64,000 nt of DNA from Clostridium grantii DSM 8605 (GCF_900129965.1 NZ_FQXM01000004.1:62001-126000), one strand, 5' to 3'; counted from the stretch's first letter, positions 44,138 through 54,218 are shown. Numbers and translations: made by a program. Notes: generated by a model not told the origin, from the letters alone.

Positions 44138-44873
44138 CTGTCAATACTCCTTCAATATAAATATCCTGATAATTTTTGTCCTGCAATACCTTAATAGTTC
44201 TAGTTTTAATTAATTCTAGCATAGCCATAAAAGTTACTACAATCTCTATTTTATACTCACAATTATTCATTATCTCTGTAAAATTCATTCGTTTATTTTC
44301 TTTTACTGCTTCCTGTAATTCCTCCATTTTATCTTCTATTTTATACCTATCCATTGGTATTTCCTTTTGAATAACGTTATTATCATTTATTTTCTCACTA
44401 AATCTGGAAATAATATCATTGTAAATTAAGAATAAATCTAAAATAGATACTTTTTTTAATAAATCTTCAATTGTTGGTTCTTCTTCAATTTCTATTATTT
44501 CAGCTTTCTTAAAAAATCTAACTCCTACTTCACTTTCCTTTGTAGCTAAAAAGTGAGACACATTTTTAAACTTATTATATTCTATAAGACGTTTAATAAG
44601 TTCCTCTTTTGGATCTGTTTCATCCTCTTCTTCTTCATTAAAACTTTTAGGCAAAAGCATACTAGATTTAATATATAGCAAAGTAGCAGCTATTACTATA
44701 AATTCTGAGGTTACTTCTAAATCCATTTCTTTCATTGACTCAATATATTTCAAATATTGATTAGTTATTTCATATATTTTTACATCATATATATCCATTT
44801 TATTTTTTCTAATCAAGTGAAGCAAAAGATCAAAAGGACCTTCGAAATTTTCAATTTTAATTTTTAATGACAT
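44130..44873 (-). CDS. scpA: Segregation and condensation protein A
   Basis: The 247-residue kleisin starts KIENFEGPFDLLLHLIRKNKMDIYDVKI and has MDLEVTSEFIVIAATLLYIKS and a C-terminal winged helix (VVTFMAMLELIKTRTIKVLQ). AAAGGAG precedes the ATG. It bridges the Smc heads together with ScpB. Confidence 0.95.
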   Translation of the reverse strand: MSLKIKIENFEGPFDLLLHLIRKNKMDIYDVKIYEITNQYLKYIESMKEMDLEVTSEFIVIAATLLYIKSSMLLPKSFNEEEEDETDPKEELIKRLIEYNKFKNVSHFLATKESEVGVRFFKKAEIIEIEEEPTIEDLLKKVSILDLFLIYNDIISRFSEKINDNNVIQKEIPMDRYKIEDKMEELQEAVKENKRMNFTEIMNNCEYKIEIVVTFMAMLELIKTRTIKVLQDKNYQDIYIEGVLTDE

Positions 44874-45082
44874 GATTTTCTCCTTTAACTTATTAAATCC
44901 TTCACAATTTTATCATAAAATATAATATTTTTCATGCATAATAGACTAAAACATTTGTTATGAAGTATAATATAATTAATTCTACTTCTTTTATTATAAA
45001 AGACTCTTATTGTTTTGTCTATTTTTCGAATTTTATTATTTTATATTATTTAGCTAAGAAACTATCAAGGAGTGTGCAATTT

Positions 45083-46441
45083 ATGAACTTTAATATAGAA
45101 ATACCAAAAATTCCAGAATTAGCCATAAAAATGCTACTTGATTCTGGCTTTGAAGCAGGTGTGGTAGGTGGCTGTACTCGAGACGCACTTATGGGTAAGG
45201 TCCCCCATGATTGGGATATTTGCACCTCTGCTACTCCCCAGGAAATACAATCAGTATTTAAGAACTTCAAAATGATATTAATGGGATTAAAACATGGCAC
45301 CGTAGTTGTGCTTATAGATAAAGAAAACATTGAAATCACCACTTACAGAATAGATGGTGATTATTCTGACGGCAGAAGACCTGATACTGTATGCTTTACT
45401 AGAAGCTTAATAGAGGATTTAAGCCGTAGAGATTACACTCAAAATGCTATATTCTATAATGAAACCCAAGGCATTATTGACCCCTTTAATGGACGCGCTG
45501 ATATTGAAGATAAAGTTTTAAAATGTGTGGGAAACCCTGACATTAGATTAAAAGAAGATGCTCTTAGAATTATAAGAGGCCTTAGATTTGCATCTAAACT
45601 AGGATTTGAAGTAGAAAAATCTACAAAGATTGCTATGTTTAATAATAAAGAACTTTTATCCAAGGTTTCACAGGAAAGAATCACAGTAGAATTTGTTAAG
45701 CTATTACAAGGGCAAAATGCAATGAATGTACTTGATGAATTTCAAGAAATAATTGCTTATATTATTCCTGAAACTAAGGCTATGATGGGTTTTCAGCAAC
45801 ATAACCCCTATCACTGTTATGATGTTTGGCAGCATACTCTAGTTGCTTTGAGTAACTGCAATAATCTCATAGAAAAATTAACCATGTTCTTTCATGATAT
45901 AGGAAAACCAAGTTGCTTTACTCTAGATGCCCGTGGTGTAGGTCATTTTTATAAACATCCTCAAGTTTCTTTTGAAATAACCACTAAAATTTTTAAAAGA
46001 ATGAAATTTACCACTGCTGAAGGCATTAATAGCAATGACTTAAAAGATATTTTAGAGCTGATTAAATATCACGATTATCCTATTGAACCAAAGAAAAACA
46101 TCATAAAAAAAGTTTTATCAAAATTGAATGGAAACCTAGTGCAATTTGAAAGATTGCTTTCAGTAAAAAAAGCCGACGCCTTGGCTCAAGCTCCAGATAA
46201 ATTGAACCATAGATTAAAAGAAATTCAAGAAATAGAACTTATTTTTCATGAAGTTATAAAAGACTCCCCCTGCACAACTATAAAAGACTTAGCTATTACA
46301 GGAAGCGATTTGATTAACTTGGGCATACCTGTAGGAGAACAAATAGGAAAGATTTTAAAGGCTCTACTTGAACAAGTTATTAATGAACAAGTATCTAATG
46401 AGAAAGATATACTTTTAAAGGAAGCAGGAAAGTACTTATAA
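45083..46441 (+). CDS. cca: CCA tRNA nucleotidyltransferase with HD domain
   Basis: The protein of 452 residues has the class II nucleotidyltransferase motif GGCTRDALMGKVPHDWDI, the RRDYTQNAI segment, RIIRGLRFASKLGF, and an HD domain FFHDIGKPSCFT. It adds or repairs the CCA end of tRNAs. The ATG at 45083 follows AAGGAG; the longer frame starting at 44960 encodes an unlikely hydrophobic extension. It is divergent from scpAB. Confidence 0.93.
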   Translation: MNFNIEIPKIPELAIKMLLDSGFEAGVVGGCTRDALMGKVPHDWDICTSATPQEIQSVFKNFKMILMGLKHGTVVVLIDKENIEITTYRIDGDYSDGRRPDTVCFTRSLIEDLSRRDYTQNAIFYNETQGIIDPFNGRADIEDKVLKCVGNPDIRLKEDALRIIRGLRFASKLGFEVEKSTKIAMFNNKELLSKVSQERITVEFVKLLQGQNAMNVLDEFQEIIAYIIPETKAMMGFQQHNPYHCYDVWQHTLVALSNCNNLIEKLTMFFHDIGKPSCFTLDARGVGHFYKHPQVSFEITTKIFKRMKFTTAEGINSNDLKDILELIKYHDYPIEPKKNIIKKVLSKLNGNLVQFERLLSVKKADALAQAPDKLNHRLKEIQEIELIFHEVIKDSPCTTIKDLAITGSDLINLGIPVGEQIGKILKALLEQVINEQVSNEKDILLKEAGKYL

Positions 46442-46510
46442 ATACAACAATTACAACTTCGTTGTATGGATACCTTTCATTTTCATGAAAGCTTTAATTT
46501 AAACAAAAAA

Positions 46511-46556
46511 AATAACCCTAATTATAGTAGCTAAAACTAATATAACTAGGGTTTTT
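46511..46556. terminator. Terminator after cca
   Basis: An imperfect long stem ends AACCCTA...TAGGGTTTTT, with T-rich sides in both directions. The 270-bp gap to fruA holds no gene; nearer to cca a smaller ATACAAC/GTTGTAT hairpin (46441-46468) is seen. Confidence 0.6.
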
Positions 46557-46663
46557 GACCTTACTAAATTCAAAGATTTTCGAAGAAAATCCTCCTTTAC
46601 TGTACACTGTCAACTATCCTTTTATCTTTTAACCGTGAACTATTTTATAAATTTCCATACAAT

Positions 46664-46704
46664 AAAAAAACCAGTAGAGTAAAATCACTCTACTGGTTTA
46701 ATAT
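46664..46704 (-). terminator. Terminator of the fructose PTS operon
   Basis: AAACCAGTAGAGT pairs perfectly with ACTCTACTGGTTT across a six-base loop, followed on the minus strand by TTTTATT. Confidence 0.85.
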
Positions 46705-46712
46705 TTTTTCTA

Positions 46713-48068
46713 TTATAAAGCTTTTTTAGCGAAACCAACACATAAAGCTGATACTATTGAACCTGCTAAAATTGCAACTACATATAATGGCCAATTTCCT
46801 ACTGCGAAGAATACGAAGATTCCACCGTGAGGTACTGATAATGTAGCGTTGAATGCCATTGATAAAGCTCCTGTAAGTGCGCTACCAATCATTATTGATG
46901 GTATTACTCTAATAGGGTCTGCTGCTGCAAAAGGAATAGCTCCTTCTGTGATAAAGCTTGCTCCAAGAACTAATGCTGCTTTTCCTGCTTCTCTTTCCCC
47001 TGTTGAGAATTTGTTTTTGAATAAAAGTGTAGCAATACCTAATCCAAGTGGTGGAACCATACCTGCTGCCATAACTGCTGCCATAACTGCAGAACCTGAT
47101 CCTGCTACTAATGTTCCTGTTCCAAATGCATATGCTGCTTTATTAACAGGGCCACCCATATCAAAGGCCATCATTAATCCAATAATCAATCCTAAAACAA
47201 CTGCGTTAGATCCTGACATATTTGTTAAGAAGTTATTCATAGCTGTATTTACTGCTGCTACTGGTGTACCTATTACATAGTATAATAATAAACCAACAAT
47301 TAATGAACCTAATACTGGTATTACTAAAACTGGCATAATTCCTTGTAATGATTTTGGTAACTTAACGTATTTTTTAATAAGAACAACTGTATAACCTGCT
47401 AAGAAACCGGCAGCTAGACCACCTAAGAATCCTGCGTTAAGTGCTACAGCTACTGAACCACCAATCATACCTGGTGCTAAACCTGGTCTATCAGCAATAG
47501 AGTATGCAATATATCCAGCAAGAATTGGTACCATTAATCCAAATGCTGCACCACCTGCACCCATAAGGTATGCTGGCAAAGTACCCTCTGTTTGGAAGGC
47601 ATCATAACCAAAGATAAAACTTAAAGCTATTAAAATACCACCTGCTACAACAAAAGGAATCATAAATGATACACCATTCATTAAGTGTTTATAGAATCCT
47701 TGTCTTTCTTCAGAACGTTGAGCTTTTAAATTTGATACTTCATCTGTTAAATCACTTGATTTATAAGTTTTTGATTTTAATGCTCTTTCAATCAATTCTC
47801 CAGTGTTTTTTAATGCTTCAGCAACTGGAACACTTATTAGTTTTTTACCTGCAAATCTGTCCATAGGTACTGAGGTATCACAAGCCAAAATAATTGCATC
47901 TGCGCTTTTAATATCTGCTGCTGTTAATTCGTTTTCTACACCTACTGATCCTCTTGTTTCAACTTTCACTTCATAGCCTTTTGCTTTAGCTGCTTGTTCA
48001 ATTGCTTCAGCTGCCATGTAAGTATGAGCTATGCCTGTAGGACATGCTGTTACTGCTAAAATTTTCAT
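46713..48068 (-). CDS. fruA: PTS fructose transporter subunit IIBC
   Basis: The 451-residue protein has an N-terminal IIB domain with phosphorylated Cys9 in TACPTGIAHTYMAAEAIE and a IIC membrane domain of about nine segments (MIPFVVAGGILIALSFIFG, MMAFDMGGPVNKAAYAFG, SFITEGAIPFAAADPIRVIP). It imports fructose as fructose-1-phosphate. The IIA domain is a separate gene at the front of the operon. GGGGG precedes the ATG. Confidence 0.95.
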   Translation of the reverse strand: MKILAVTACPTGIAHTYMAAEAIEQAAKAKGYEVKVETRGSVGVENELTAADIKSADAIILACDTSVPMDRFAGKKLISVPVAEALKNTGELIERALKSKTYKSSDLTDEVSNLKAQRSEERQGFYKHLMNGVSFMIPFVVAGGILIALSFIFGYDAFQTEGTLPAYLMGAGGAAFGLMVPILAGYIAYSIADRPGLAPGMIGGSVAVALNAGFLGGLAAGFLAGYTVVLIKKYVKLPKSLQGIMPVLVIPVLGSLIVGLLLYYVIGTPVAAVNTAMNNFLTNMSGSNAVVLGLIIGLMMAFDMGGPVNKAAYAFGTGTLVAGSGSAVMAAVMAAGMVPPLGLGIATLLFKNKFSTGEREAGKAALVLGASFITEGAIPFAAADPIRVIPSIMIGSALTGALSMAFNATLSVPHGGIFVFFAVGNWPLYVVAILAGSIVSALCVGFAKKAL

Positions 48069-48106
48069 GGTAATTCCCCCTTATAATTGTATAATTGTAT
48101 AATTGC

Positions 48107-49033
48107 TTAAAATTTTAAAAGATTTATTTTTACTTTTTCTAAAAGACTTATTACATCCTTCTTTGAAAAAGTTTGCGTACCTTCTAAACTTACTGCTAAA
48201 GCTCCACATGCAGTGGCATATGCTAAAGCATTTTCATTTTCTATTAAACCATGAAGAAATCCTGCTAACATGGAATCTCCTGCTCCTACTGTTCCTTTTA
48301 CTTCAACTTTTAGTGATTCAGCAAAATAAGCTTCTTCTTTACCAACTAATATACTTCCATCACCGCCCATTGAAACTAAAACATAGGTAATGCCGAAATC
48401 TTCAATTAACTGTTTACTTGCTTTAACTATTGATTCATGGCTTTCAAGTGAAACTTTTAATGCATTTTCCAATTCATGTATATTAGGTTTAATCAAGTAA
48501 GGTTTGGCCTTTAATCCCTTTAACAACAAAGCTCCATCTGCATCTAATACTGTTTTTGTTTTATCATTAATCTGGCTTATAATTTCATAATAAGTATTTT
48601 CATCCATTCCTTTTGGAATACTTCCGCTTAAAACCACAAATTCACTTTTAATTGCAAATTCTTTGATTAAATCAATAACTTCTTCAATTTCCTTATTAGA
48701 AACTTCAAAACCGCTTTCATTTATATCTGTTGTTTCATTATTGCTGGATTCAACTACTTTAATATTCAAACGAGTTTTTGCATCCACCATTTTAAAAGCT
48801 GTTTCAATGTTAACTTCTTTGAATAAAGCATTTGTTTCTTCATAATTCTTTTTACCCATAAATCCAATGGCTGTTGAAGTGCTGCCTAGTGAATTTAAAA
48901 CCTTAGTTACATTAATACCTTTTCCACCTATATCTTCTCGTACGCTTTTAACACGATTCACTGCACCATTGTTTAATTTATCAACAATAACAGTTCTATC
49001 TATAGCAGGATTAAGAGTTACTGTAGTAATCAT
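48107..49033 (-). CDS. fruK: 1-phosphofructokinase
   Basis: The 308-residue PfkB-family kinase shows ITTVTLNPAIDRTV, GGKGINVTKVLNSLGS, VLSGSIPKGMDENTYYEI and the catalytic GTVGAGDSMLAGFL. It converts fructose-1-phosphate to fructose-1,6-bisphosphate. AGGGGG precedes the ATG. It lies between the IIA and IIBC genes. Confidence 0.94.
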   Translation of the reverse strand: MITTVTLNPAIDRTVIVDKLNNGAVNRVKSVREDIGGKGINVTKVLNSLGSTSTAIGFMGKKNYEETNALFKEVNIETAFKMVDAKTRLNIKVVESSNNETTDINESGFEVSNKEIEEVIDLIKEFAIKSEFVVLSGSIPKGMDENTYYEIISQINDKTKTVLDADGALLLKGLKAKPYLIKPNIHELENALKVSLESHESIVKASKQLIEDFGITYVLVSMGGDGSILVGKEEAYFAESLKVEVKGTVGAGDSMLAGFLHGLIENENALAYATACGALAVSLEGTQTFSKKDVISLLEKVKINLLKF

Positions 49034-49060
49034 TCCTTTACCCCCTATTAATCCAATAAT

Positions 49061-49510
49061 TTATATTCCGATATTACTTTCTTCTAATAATTTAATAATA
49101 TCTTTTTCTGTTTTAGCTTCTCTTAAACCAACTCTAAAAGGTTCTTTCATTAATTGTCTAGCAAGACTAGATAAAATCTTTAAATGAAGAGTAGAGGCAT
49201 CGCTTTCTGGAACACCTATTAAAAAGATTAAATCAACTGGTTCCCCATCTAAAGCTTTCCATTCAAGTGGATCTACGCTTGCAAACATAAAGAATGGTTC
49301 ATTAACTGCATTTGTTTTTCCATGAGGGATAGCAACTCCAAATCCTACTGCTGTACTATATTCCTCTTCTCTTTTTAAAACTGCTTGTATATAAACTTCT
49401 TCATTATTAACTTTTCCATTAGCTGCTGCAACTTGAGCTAGTTGTTTTAAAGCATCCTCTCTTGAATCCGCTTTAAGATTTAATAATACTAATTCTTCAC
49501 TTATAATCAT
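49061..49510 (-). CDS. PTS fructose subunit IIA
   Basis: The 149-residue protein has the IIA-Fru active site GVAIPHGKTNAVNEPFF, with the phosphorylated His, and SSLARQLMKEPF. It receives phosphate from HPr and passes it to IIB. The second ATG (49510) is used because AAAGGAG is only two bases before the first. It is the first gene of the operon. Confidence 0.92.
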   Translation of the reverse strand: MIISEELVLLNLKADSREDALKQLAQVAAANGKVNNEEVYIQAVLKREEEYSTAVGFGVAIPHGKTNAVNEPFFMFASVDPLEWKALDGEPVDLIFLIGVPESDASTLHLKILSSLARQLMKEPFRVGLREAKTEKDIIKLLEESNIGI

Positions 49511-49542
49511 TTTCATTCTCCTTTTTATAAATAATGTGTAAC

Positions 49543-49556
49543 TGAAATTGTTTACT
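49543..49556. promoter_or_regulatory. Catabolite-responsive (cre-like) element
   Basis: TGAAATTGTTTACT resembles the CcpA consensus TGWAANCGNTNWCA with two mismatches. It lies between the putative -10 of the fructose operon (TATAAT, about 49567) and the IIA gene, where CcpA would block transcription. Confidence 0.4.
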
Positions 49557-49609
49557 TCTTGTATTTATTATAAAACAATATTTTAAATAAAAACTTGAAT
49601 ATCTTGATT

Positions 49610-49626
49610 AGAAAATTGAATTTTCT
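49610..49626. promoter_or_regulatory. Palindrome upstream of the fructose operon promoter
   Basis: AGAAAATTGAATTTTCT is a perfect 17-bp inverted repeat about 45 bp upstream of the -10 region, a plausible activator site for the neighbouring AraC-type response regulator. The binding protein is inferred. Confidence 0.4.
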
Positions 49627-49649
49627 GACCTATTGAATTTTTTTCATAA

Positions 49650-49680
49650 AAAAAAGAGAAACTTTATAGTCTCCCTTTGA
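49650..49680 (-). terminator. Terminator after the sugar-binding protein gene
   Basis: On the minus strand GGGAGACT and AGTTTCTC pair with G-U tolerance and are followed by eight T. Confidence 0.65.
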
Positions 49681-49690
49681 ATTGCTTATT

Positions 49691-50680
49691 TTATTCTTCT
49701 AAAAATGGTATCAGTAATCTTTGATTTTGGCTGTCAAACATATTTTCTTTGTTTATAAGAACTACATCTACATCTATTTCATGATACTCTTTATTGTTTT
49801 TTGAGAGTTCTATGGCTTCTTTTACGCTTAAATAGCCCATATTAAAAGGTTTTTGTGCAATTATTGCTTTTATAACATCTTCTTCAAGATAACCTGCTGC
49901 CTCTACACTAATATCAAAACCTACTAAAGTAATTTGGTCTTTAACTCCCAATTCTTTTATAGCTTTTGCCATTCCAATAAGAGTGGCTTCATTGGTACCA
50001 AACATACATTTCAAATCTGGATATTTTTTTATTAAGCCTTTAGTTTTTTCATAAGCTGTTGTAACATCATTATTACTGTATTGAATTTCATCAATTAATT
50101 GAATATCTTTATATAAACTTATTCCTTGTTTAAATCCTTCTTCTCTATTAAAAGCAGAAGAAGTCCCTTTAAGATGAGATACTATAGCAACTTCTCCTTT
50201 TCGCCCTATTAACCTTCCTGCCTCTTTTCCAAGGAGTTTAGCCGCTTCAATACTATTTGTTGCAATAAAACTATGAGGTTCTTTTATACCCACATCTGAA
50301 TCTACAGTAACAAAAGTTATATTATTAGAAATCACTTTTTCAGCAACTTCTGTTAAATAATTATAATCGCTAGCTGCCAAAATAATTGCTTTAGGATTAA
50401 TTCTAATTCCTTCTTCTACAAATTCAACTTGTGTATCTAGGTCAATTTCTCTTTCCGGTCCAACAAATATTAAATCAACCCCTAGTTCACTAGCAGCAAC
50501 TTTTGCACCATTTTCAACACTACGCCAAAAGGTGTTGTTTTCAGAGCTTGTTTTTGAAACAAAATAAATAATTTCATTTTCCTTATCTTCTGGATTCATT
50601 AAGAAAAACATATTATATAGAAGAATAGATAGAATAGCAATTACTGTTATAAGAATATAAGGAAGTTTATTTTTTTTCAT
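49691..50680 (-). CDS. Sugar-binding protein (RbsB-like), probable sensor component
   Basis: The 329-residue protein has an N-terminal membrane anchor (LPYILITVIAILSILLYNMFF) without a lipobox and a periplasmic-binding-protein type I fold (NNTFWRSVENGAKVAASELG, INPKAIILAASDYNYLTEV, ITLVGFDISVEAAGYLEEDV). No ABC transporter genes are near. It overlaps the histidine kinase gene by 14 bases, so it probably senses sugar and signals to that kinase, as XylF/RbsB-type proteins do in some clostridial three-component systems. The start at 50680 follows AAGGAGG. Confidence 0.85.
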   Translation of the reverse strand: MKKNKLPYILITVIAILSILLYNMFFLMNPEDKENEIIYFVSKTSSENNTFWRSVENGAKVAASELGVDLIFVGPEREIDLDTQVEFVEEGIRINPKAIILAASDYNYLTEVAEKVISNNITFVTVDSDVGIKEPHSFIATNSIEAAKLLGKEAGRLIGRKGEVAIVSHLKGTSSAFNREEGFKQGISLYKDIQLIDEIQYSNNDVTTAYEKTKGLIKKYPDLKCMFGTNEATLIGMAKAIKELGVKDQITLVGFDISVEAAGYLEEDVIKAIIAQKPFNMGYLSVKEAIELSKNNKEYHEIDVDVVLINKENMFDSQNQRLLIPFLEE

Positions 50681-52448
50681 TAGAATCCTCCTTCTCAACC
50701 TTCTCTTTAGGTAGCAATATTGTAACTATAGTACCCTCAAAAATCTCGCTTTCTATTGCTATTCCATACTCTTCCCCATAATACAGCTTTATCCTTTGAT
50801 CCACATTTCTAACCCCAATACCTGTTTTCTTGGTTTCATTAGCTGAATTATCTTCTAAAAGTTGTTTGCATTTTTCTTCTTCCATGCCTACCCCATTATC
50901 TTCAACTATAATACAAATTTTATTATTTACATCTTTCACTTCAATATTAATAAATCCTGGTCCCTGCATAGTTTTGATTCCGTGGTAAATAGCATTTTCT
51001 ACAATAGGCTGGATAATAATCTTGATAATACTATATTGTAAAAGTTCTTCCTGTACCTTTATATCATAATCAATCTTTGAGCCATAACGAAGTTTTTGTA
51101 TCTTTAAATAACTTTCAATATGCTCTAGTTCTTGAGCTATGGTTATAAATTCAGAACCTCGATTTATACTAATTCTAAAAAGTTTTGACAAAGAAGAAGT
51201 CATAGCTACCACATCTTCATTAATGCCTGCTTCTGCCATCCACACAATTGAATCAAGGGTATTGTATAGAAAATGAGGGTTTATCTGAGACTGTAGAGCT
51301 TTTAATTCATACTTTCTCTTTGAATTTTCGGTTTTCTTATTTTCTTCAACTAGTTTCTTAATTTCTACGGTCATATCATTAAATTCATCCGCTAATTCCC
51401 CTATTTCATTACCATGTTTAACTTGTATAATAGTATCCAAGTTTCCATTTTTAAATTGATTCATTCCCTTGAGCAAATCTTTTATAGGATGTAAAAACTT
51501 TCTTGAAATAATTAAAGAAACTAATATTGCTACAGCTAATGATAAACCAATCATTATAGAAAAAATTTGTTTTGTTATATATTTGTATTTATTTACTTCA
51601 TCCTCATAAACAGTCCCCACAATCTTCCATCCAGAGTACTCGGAGGTGGCTACTATATAATTTTTAGTTCTATCATTTTCAATAGTTGAAATATATCCAT
51701 CTTGTGACCCTAGTATGAAATCTATATCTTCATCTTTTATTCCGCTATTGATAAGTTCATTTTGGGGATGATAAATTATATTACCCTCACTGTCCACTAT
51801 AAACATATAGCCTTTTTCTCCAAGACTTAAATTGTTTAACATGTCATTAATTAAATTGAAATTTAAATCAACCACTGCAACTCCTAAAAATTCACCTGTT
51901 TCCTCATCTAGAATCCTTTTACCACAAGACACTACCCACTTATATCTTTTAATTAATATATTTTGTATATGAGAATCTGAAATAATCATTTTATCTGTTG
52001 TAATTGAATTTTTATACCATTCTTCATTTTTGTAATTAACATTAGGTTTAAATTCATAATCGCCTTTATTTACAATAATATTTCCATCTTTGCGGAGAAG
52101 AAAAATATTTACAATATCATTTCTAGACACCATAAAATTATTAAGTTTATCAGAAAGAGTTTCCTTCATCAATATTTCTTCATCACTTATTTTAAAATAT
52201 TCTTTAACATCCTCAGTAGATTTAAGAGTATTAACAGTGTTTTCAATATTCCTTAAATAATACTCTATATCATAATTAATCTGTGTAACCAATTGAAATA
52301 CATAATCATTTGTATTTTCTTCAACAGTTCTTGTAGTAAAAGCATAAGAGGTAAACCCAATAATACTAATCATTAAAACTATAACTATAGAATAAGACAA
52401 AGCAATTAAGGTTTGAAGACTTGAAATTTTACTTTTACTCCACTTCAT
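50667..52448 (-). CDS. Sensor histidine kinase (YesM/LytS type)
   Basis: The kinase of 593 residues has a transmembrane helix near the N-terminus, an extracytoplasmic Cache-like region (about residues 35-280), a second membrane segment (ISRKFL preceded by IMIGLSLAVAILVSL), a HAMP domain, the phosphorylated His in LQSQINPHFLYNTLDSIVWM and an ATPase domain with NAIYHGI and DNGVGMEEEKCKQ. It overlaps the response regulator gene by 14 bases. The ATG at 52448 follows GGGTATAAC; a GTG lies four codons earlier. Confidence 0.92.
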   Translation of the reverse strand: MKWSKSKISSLQTLIALSYSIVIVLMISIIGFTSYAFTTRTVEENTNDYVFQLVTQINYDIEYYLRNIENTVNTLKSTEDVKEYFKISDEEILMKETLSDKLNNFMVSRNDIVNIFLLRKDGNIIVNKGDYEFKPNVNYKNEEWYKNSITTDKMIISDSHIQNILIKRYKWVVSCGKRILDEETGEFLGVAVVDLNFNLINDMLNNLSLGEKGYMFIVDSEGNIIYHPQNELINSGIKDEDIDFILGSQDGYISTIENDRTKNYIVATSEYSGWKIVGTVYEDEVNKYKYITKQIFSIMIGLSLAVAILVSLIISRKFLHPIKDLLKGMNQFKNGNLDTIIQVKHGNEIGELADEFNDMTVEIKKLVEENKKTENSKRKYELKALQSQINPHFLYNTLDSIVWMAEAGINEDVVAMTSSLSKLFRISINRGSEFITIAQELEHIESYLKIQKLRYGSKIDYDIKVQEELLQYSIIKIIIQPIVENAIYHGIKTMQGPGFINIEVKDVNNKICIIVEDNGVGMEEEKCKQLLEDNSANETKKTGIGVRNVDQRIKLYYGEEYGIAIESEIFEGTIVTILLPKEKVEKEDSNEKK

Positions 52449-54069
52449 TGTTATACCCACTTTTCTTGCGCCATACCGAAGGTGTTACATTAACATTTTT
52501 CTTGAAATTATAGCTAAAGTAATTAGGATCTTCATAGCCTATATCTCTTGATATTTCATACATTTTTTTAGTAGTGTTTGCTAGCATATATTTTGCTTTA
52601 TCCATTCTTACATTAGTTAAATAGTCTACAAAGGTTATCCCAGTGGTTTTTTTAAACAGCCTACTAAAATACCCAGGACTTAAGAATAATTCCTTACATA
52701 TTTCTTCCAAGTCTAGAAAAGGATTAGAATAATTTAATTCAATATAATCACAAGCTTCTTTTACATAATTTTTTTCATCTTTTTCTCTAATATTTCTAAT
52801 TTTATTTGACAATTTTTCGCATAAATCTATATAATAATTCTTTATCTCTTTATAATCATTCATTTCAAATATTTTGCTAAATATAGCAAATTCCATAATT
52901 TCTTCCTGTTCCTCTGTGGAGCGAATATCATTATATGCTTTATATATAGATATAATCATTTTAAGTAACAAGGTTCTAAAGTCATTAATATCAATATTTT
53001 CATGTTTTATTACTGAAAAAATGTACTCTATATTTTTTTTTAAGGTTTCTAAATCTCCTACTTTTATAGAATACTCTAGTTTCAATAATTGCTCATCTAT
53101 TTTATGAAAAGCAAAAGAAGATTTCTTTTCTATATTGGATTTAATTATAATTTTATCGCTGCCTTCTAAAACCTTATATTCTAATGCCGTTATTGCATCT
53201 TTATAAGCAAAACGCAAGTCAGAAAGCTTTTTATGATGGTCGCTTAAGCCGATAACTGCTTGCATATGAAATAATTTATGAATATAAAAAGCAATTTGTT
53301 CTAAACACAAAGTCAATTCATTTAAGTAATCTTCCTCAGGATAATCTTCACTTTTAAAAATCATACAAACTTGGTTACCTGGTCCAAAGAAAATTATATC
53401 TTGATTAATATTTTCTAAAAGTTCCTGTGCTACATTATAAATGGCAAATTCTAACAAAGGTCTGTCCTTACCCCAGAATTCTTTTTCAGTTTCACGCACA
53501 TCTTCAATAGTCATAACCCCAACAGTATAATAATTTGCTTGTATATTAACGCTTAATTCTTCTTCAAGATTCTCTAGGTTATAGGGTTGATTGTATCCTA
53601 ATACTAAATTCATAAAAAATTTATTTTTGAGGAGTTCTTTACTTTCATTATACTGTTGTCTAAGTAATTCAATATTTTTTTGGTTTGCGAATTTTTCATC
53701 CATCTCTATCTTAATAGCCTCAAGGGTACTCCTAAATTCATTTGCAGTTATGGGTTTTAATAAATAGTGGGAAACATTTAGATTAATAGCCTTTTGAGCA
53801 TATTCAAATTCATTATACCCTGTTAAAATAACCATTTTTACTGAGGGCATGATTTTTGTAACTCTTTTACATAATTCAAGCCCCGTCATAAAAGGCATTG
53901 AGATATCCGTAATAATTAAATCTACTTGGTTATCATCAAGATATGCTAGAGCTTCTTGTCCATCCCCTGCTTCATATACCAATTCAAACCCTAATTGATT
54001 CCAATCAATTAACCGACAAATAATTTTTCTAATAGGTTCTTCATCTTCAACAATTATTACTTTATACAT
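52435..54069 (-). CDS. AraC-type response regulator (YesN family)
   Basis: The protein of 544 residues has a receiver domain (VIIVEDEEPIRKIICRLIDW, phospho-acceptor Asp in DLIITDISMPFMTG, Lys in HYLLKPITANEF), a long middle region and a C-terminal AraC helix-turn-helix (FLDLEEICKELFLSPGYFSRLFKKTTGI and YEISRDIGYEDPNYFSYNFKK). It probably activates the fructose PTS operon downstream. The start at 54069 follows GAGAGG; the frame itself opens at 54102. Confidence 0.92.
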   Translation of the reverse strand: MYKVIIVEDEEPIRKIICRLIDWNQLGFELVYEAGDGQEALAYLDDNQVDLIITDISMPFMTGLELCKRVTKIMPSVKMVILTGYNEFEYAQKAINLNVSHYLLKPITANEFRSTLEAIKIEMDEKFANQKNIELLRQQYNESKELLKNKFFMNLVLGYNQPYNLENLEEELSVNIQANYYTVGVMTIEDVRETEKEFWGKDRPLLEFAIYNVAQELLENINQDIIFFGPGNQVCMIFKSEDYPEEDYLNELTLCLEQIAFYIHKLFHMQAVIGLSDHHKKLSDLRFAYKDAITALEYKVLEGSDKIIIKSNIEKKSSFAFHKIDEQLLKLEYSIKVGDLETLKKNIEYIFSVIKHENIDINDFRTLLLKMIISIYKAYNDIRSTEEQEEIMEFAIFSKIFEMNDYKEIKNYYIDLCEKLSNKIRNIREKDEKNYVKEACDYIELNYSNPFLDLEEICKELFLSPGYFSRLFKKTTGITFVDYLTNVRMDKAKYMLANTTKKMYEISRDIGYEDPNYFSYNFKKNVNVTPSVWRKKSGYNNEVE

Positions 54070-54177
54070 AACCTTATCCTCTCTAGTAAAAATATTATTC
54101 ATTTAAGTCACAAATTTACTGAAACTTCTTAACTCATATTGTATCATAATATGCTAAAAAAATTTACATTTCCATAA

Positions 54178-54210
54178 AAAAAGCTCTATTTCAATAAATA
54201 GAACTTTCCT
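54178..54210 (-). terminator. Terminator of the dacF gene
   Basis: On the minus strand AAAGTTCTATTT pairs with AAATAGAGCTTT and is followed by a T-run. It stands nine bases after the dacF stop. Confidence 0.8.
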
Positions 54211-54218
54211 TCACAACT

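Noticed and set aside
46849..47280. 143-codon frame antisense to fruA
   Set aside because: Typical shadow of a hydrophobic membrane domain; no start signal.
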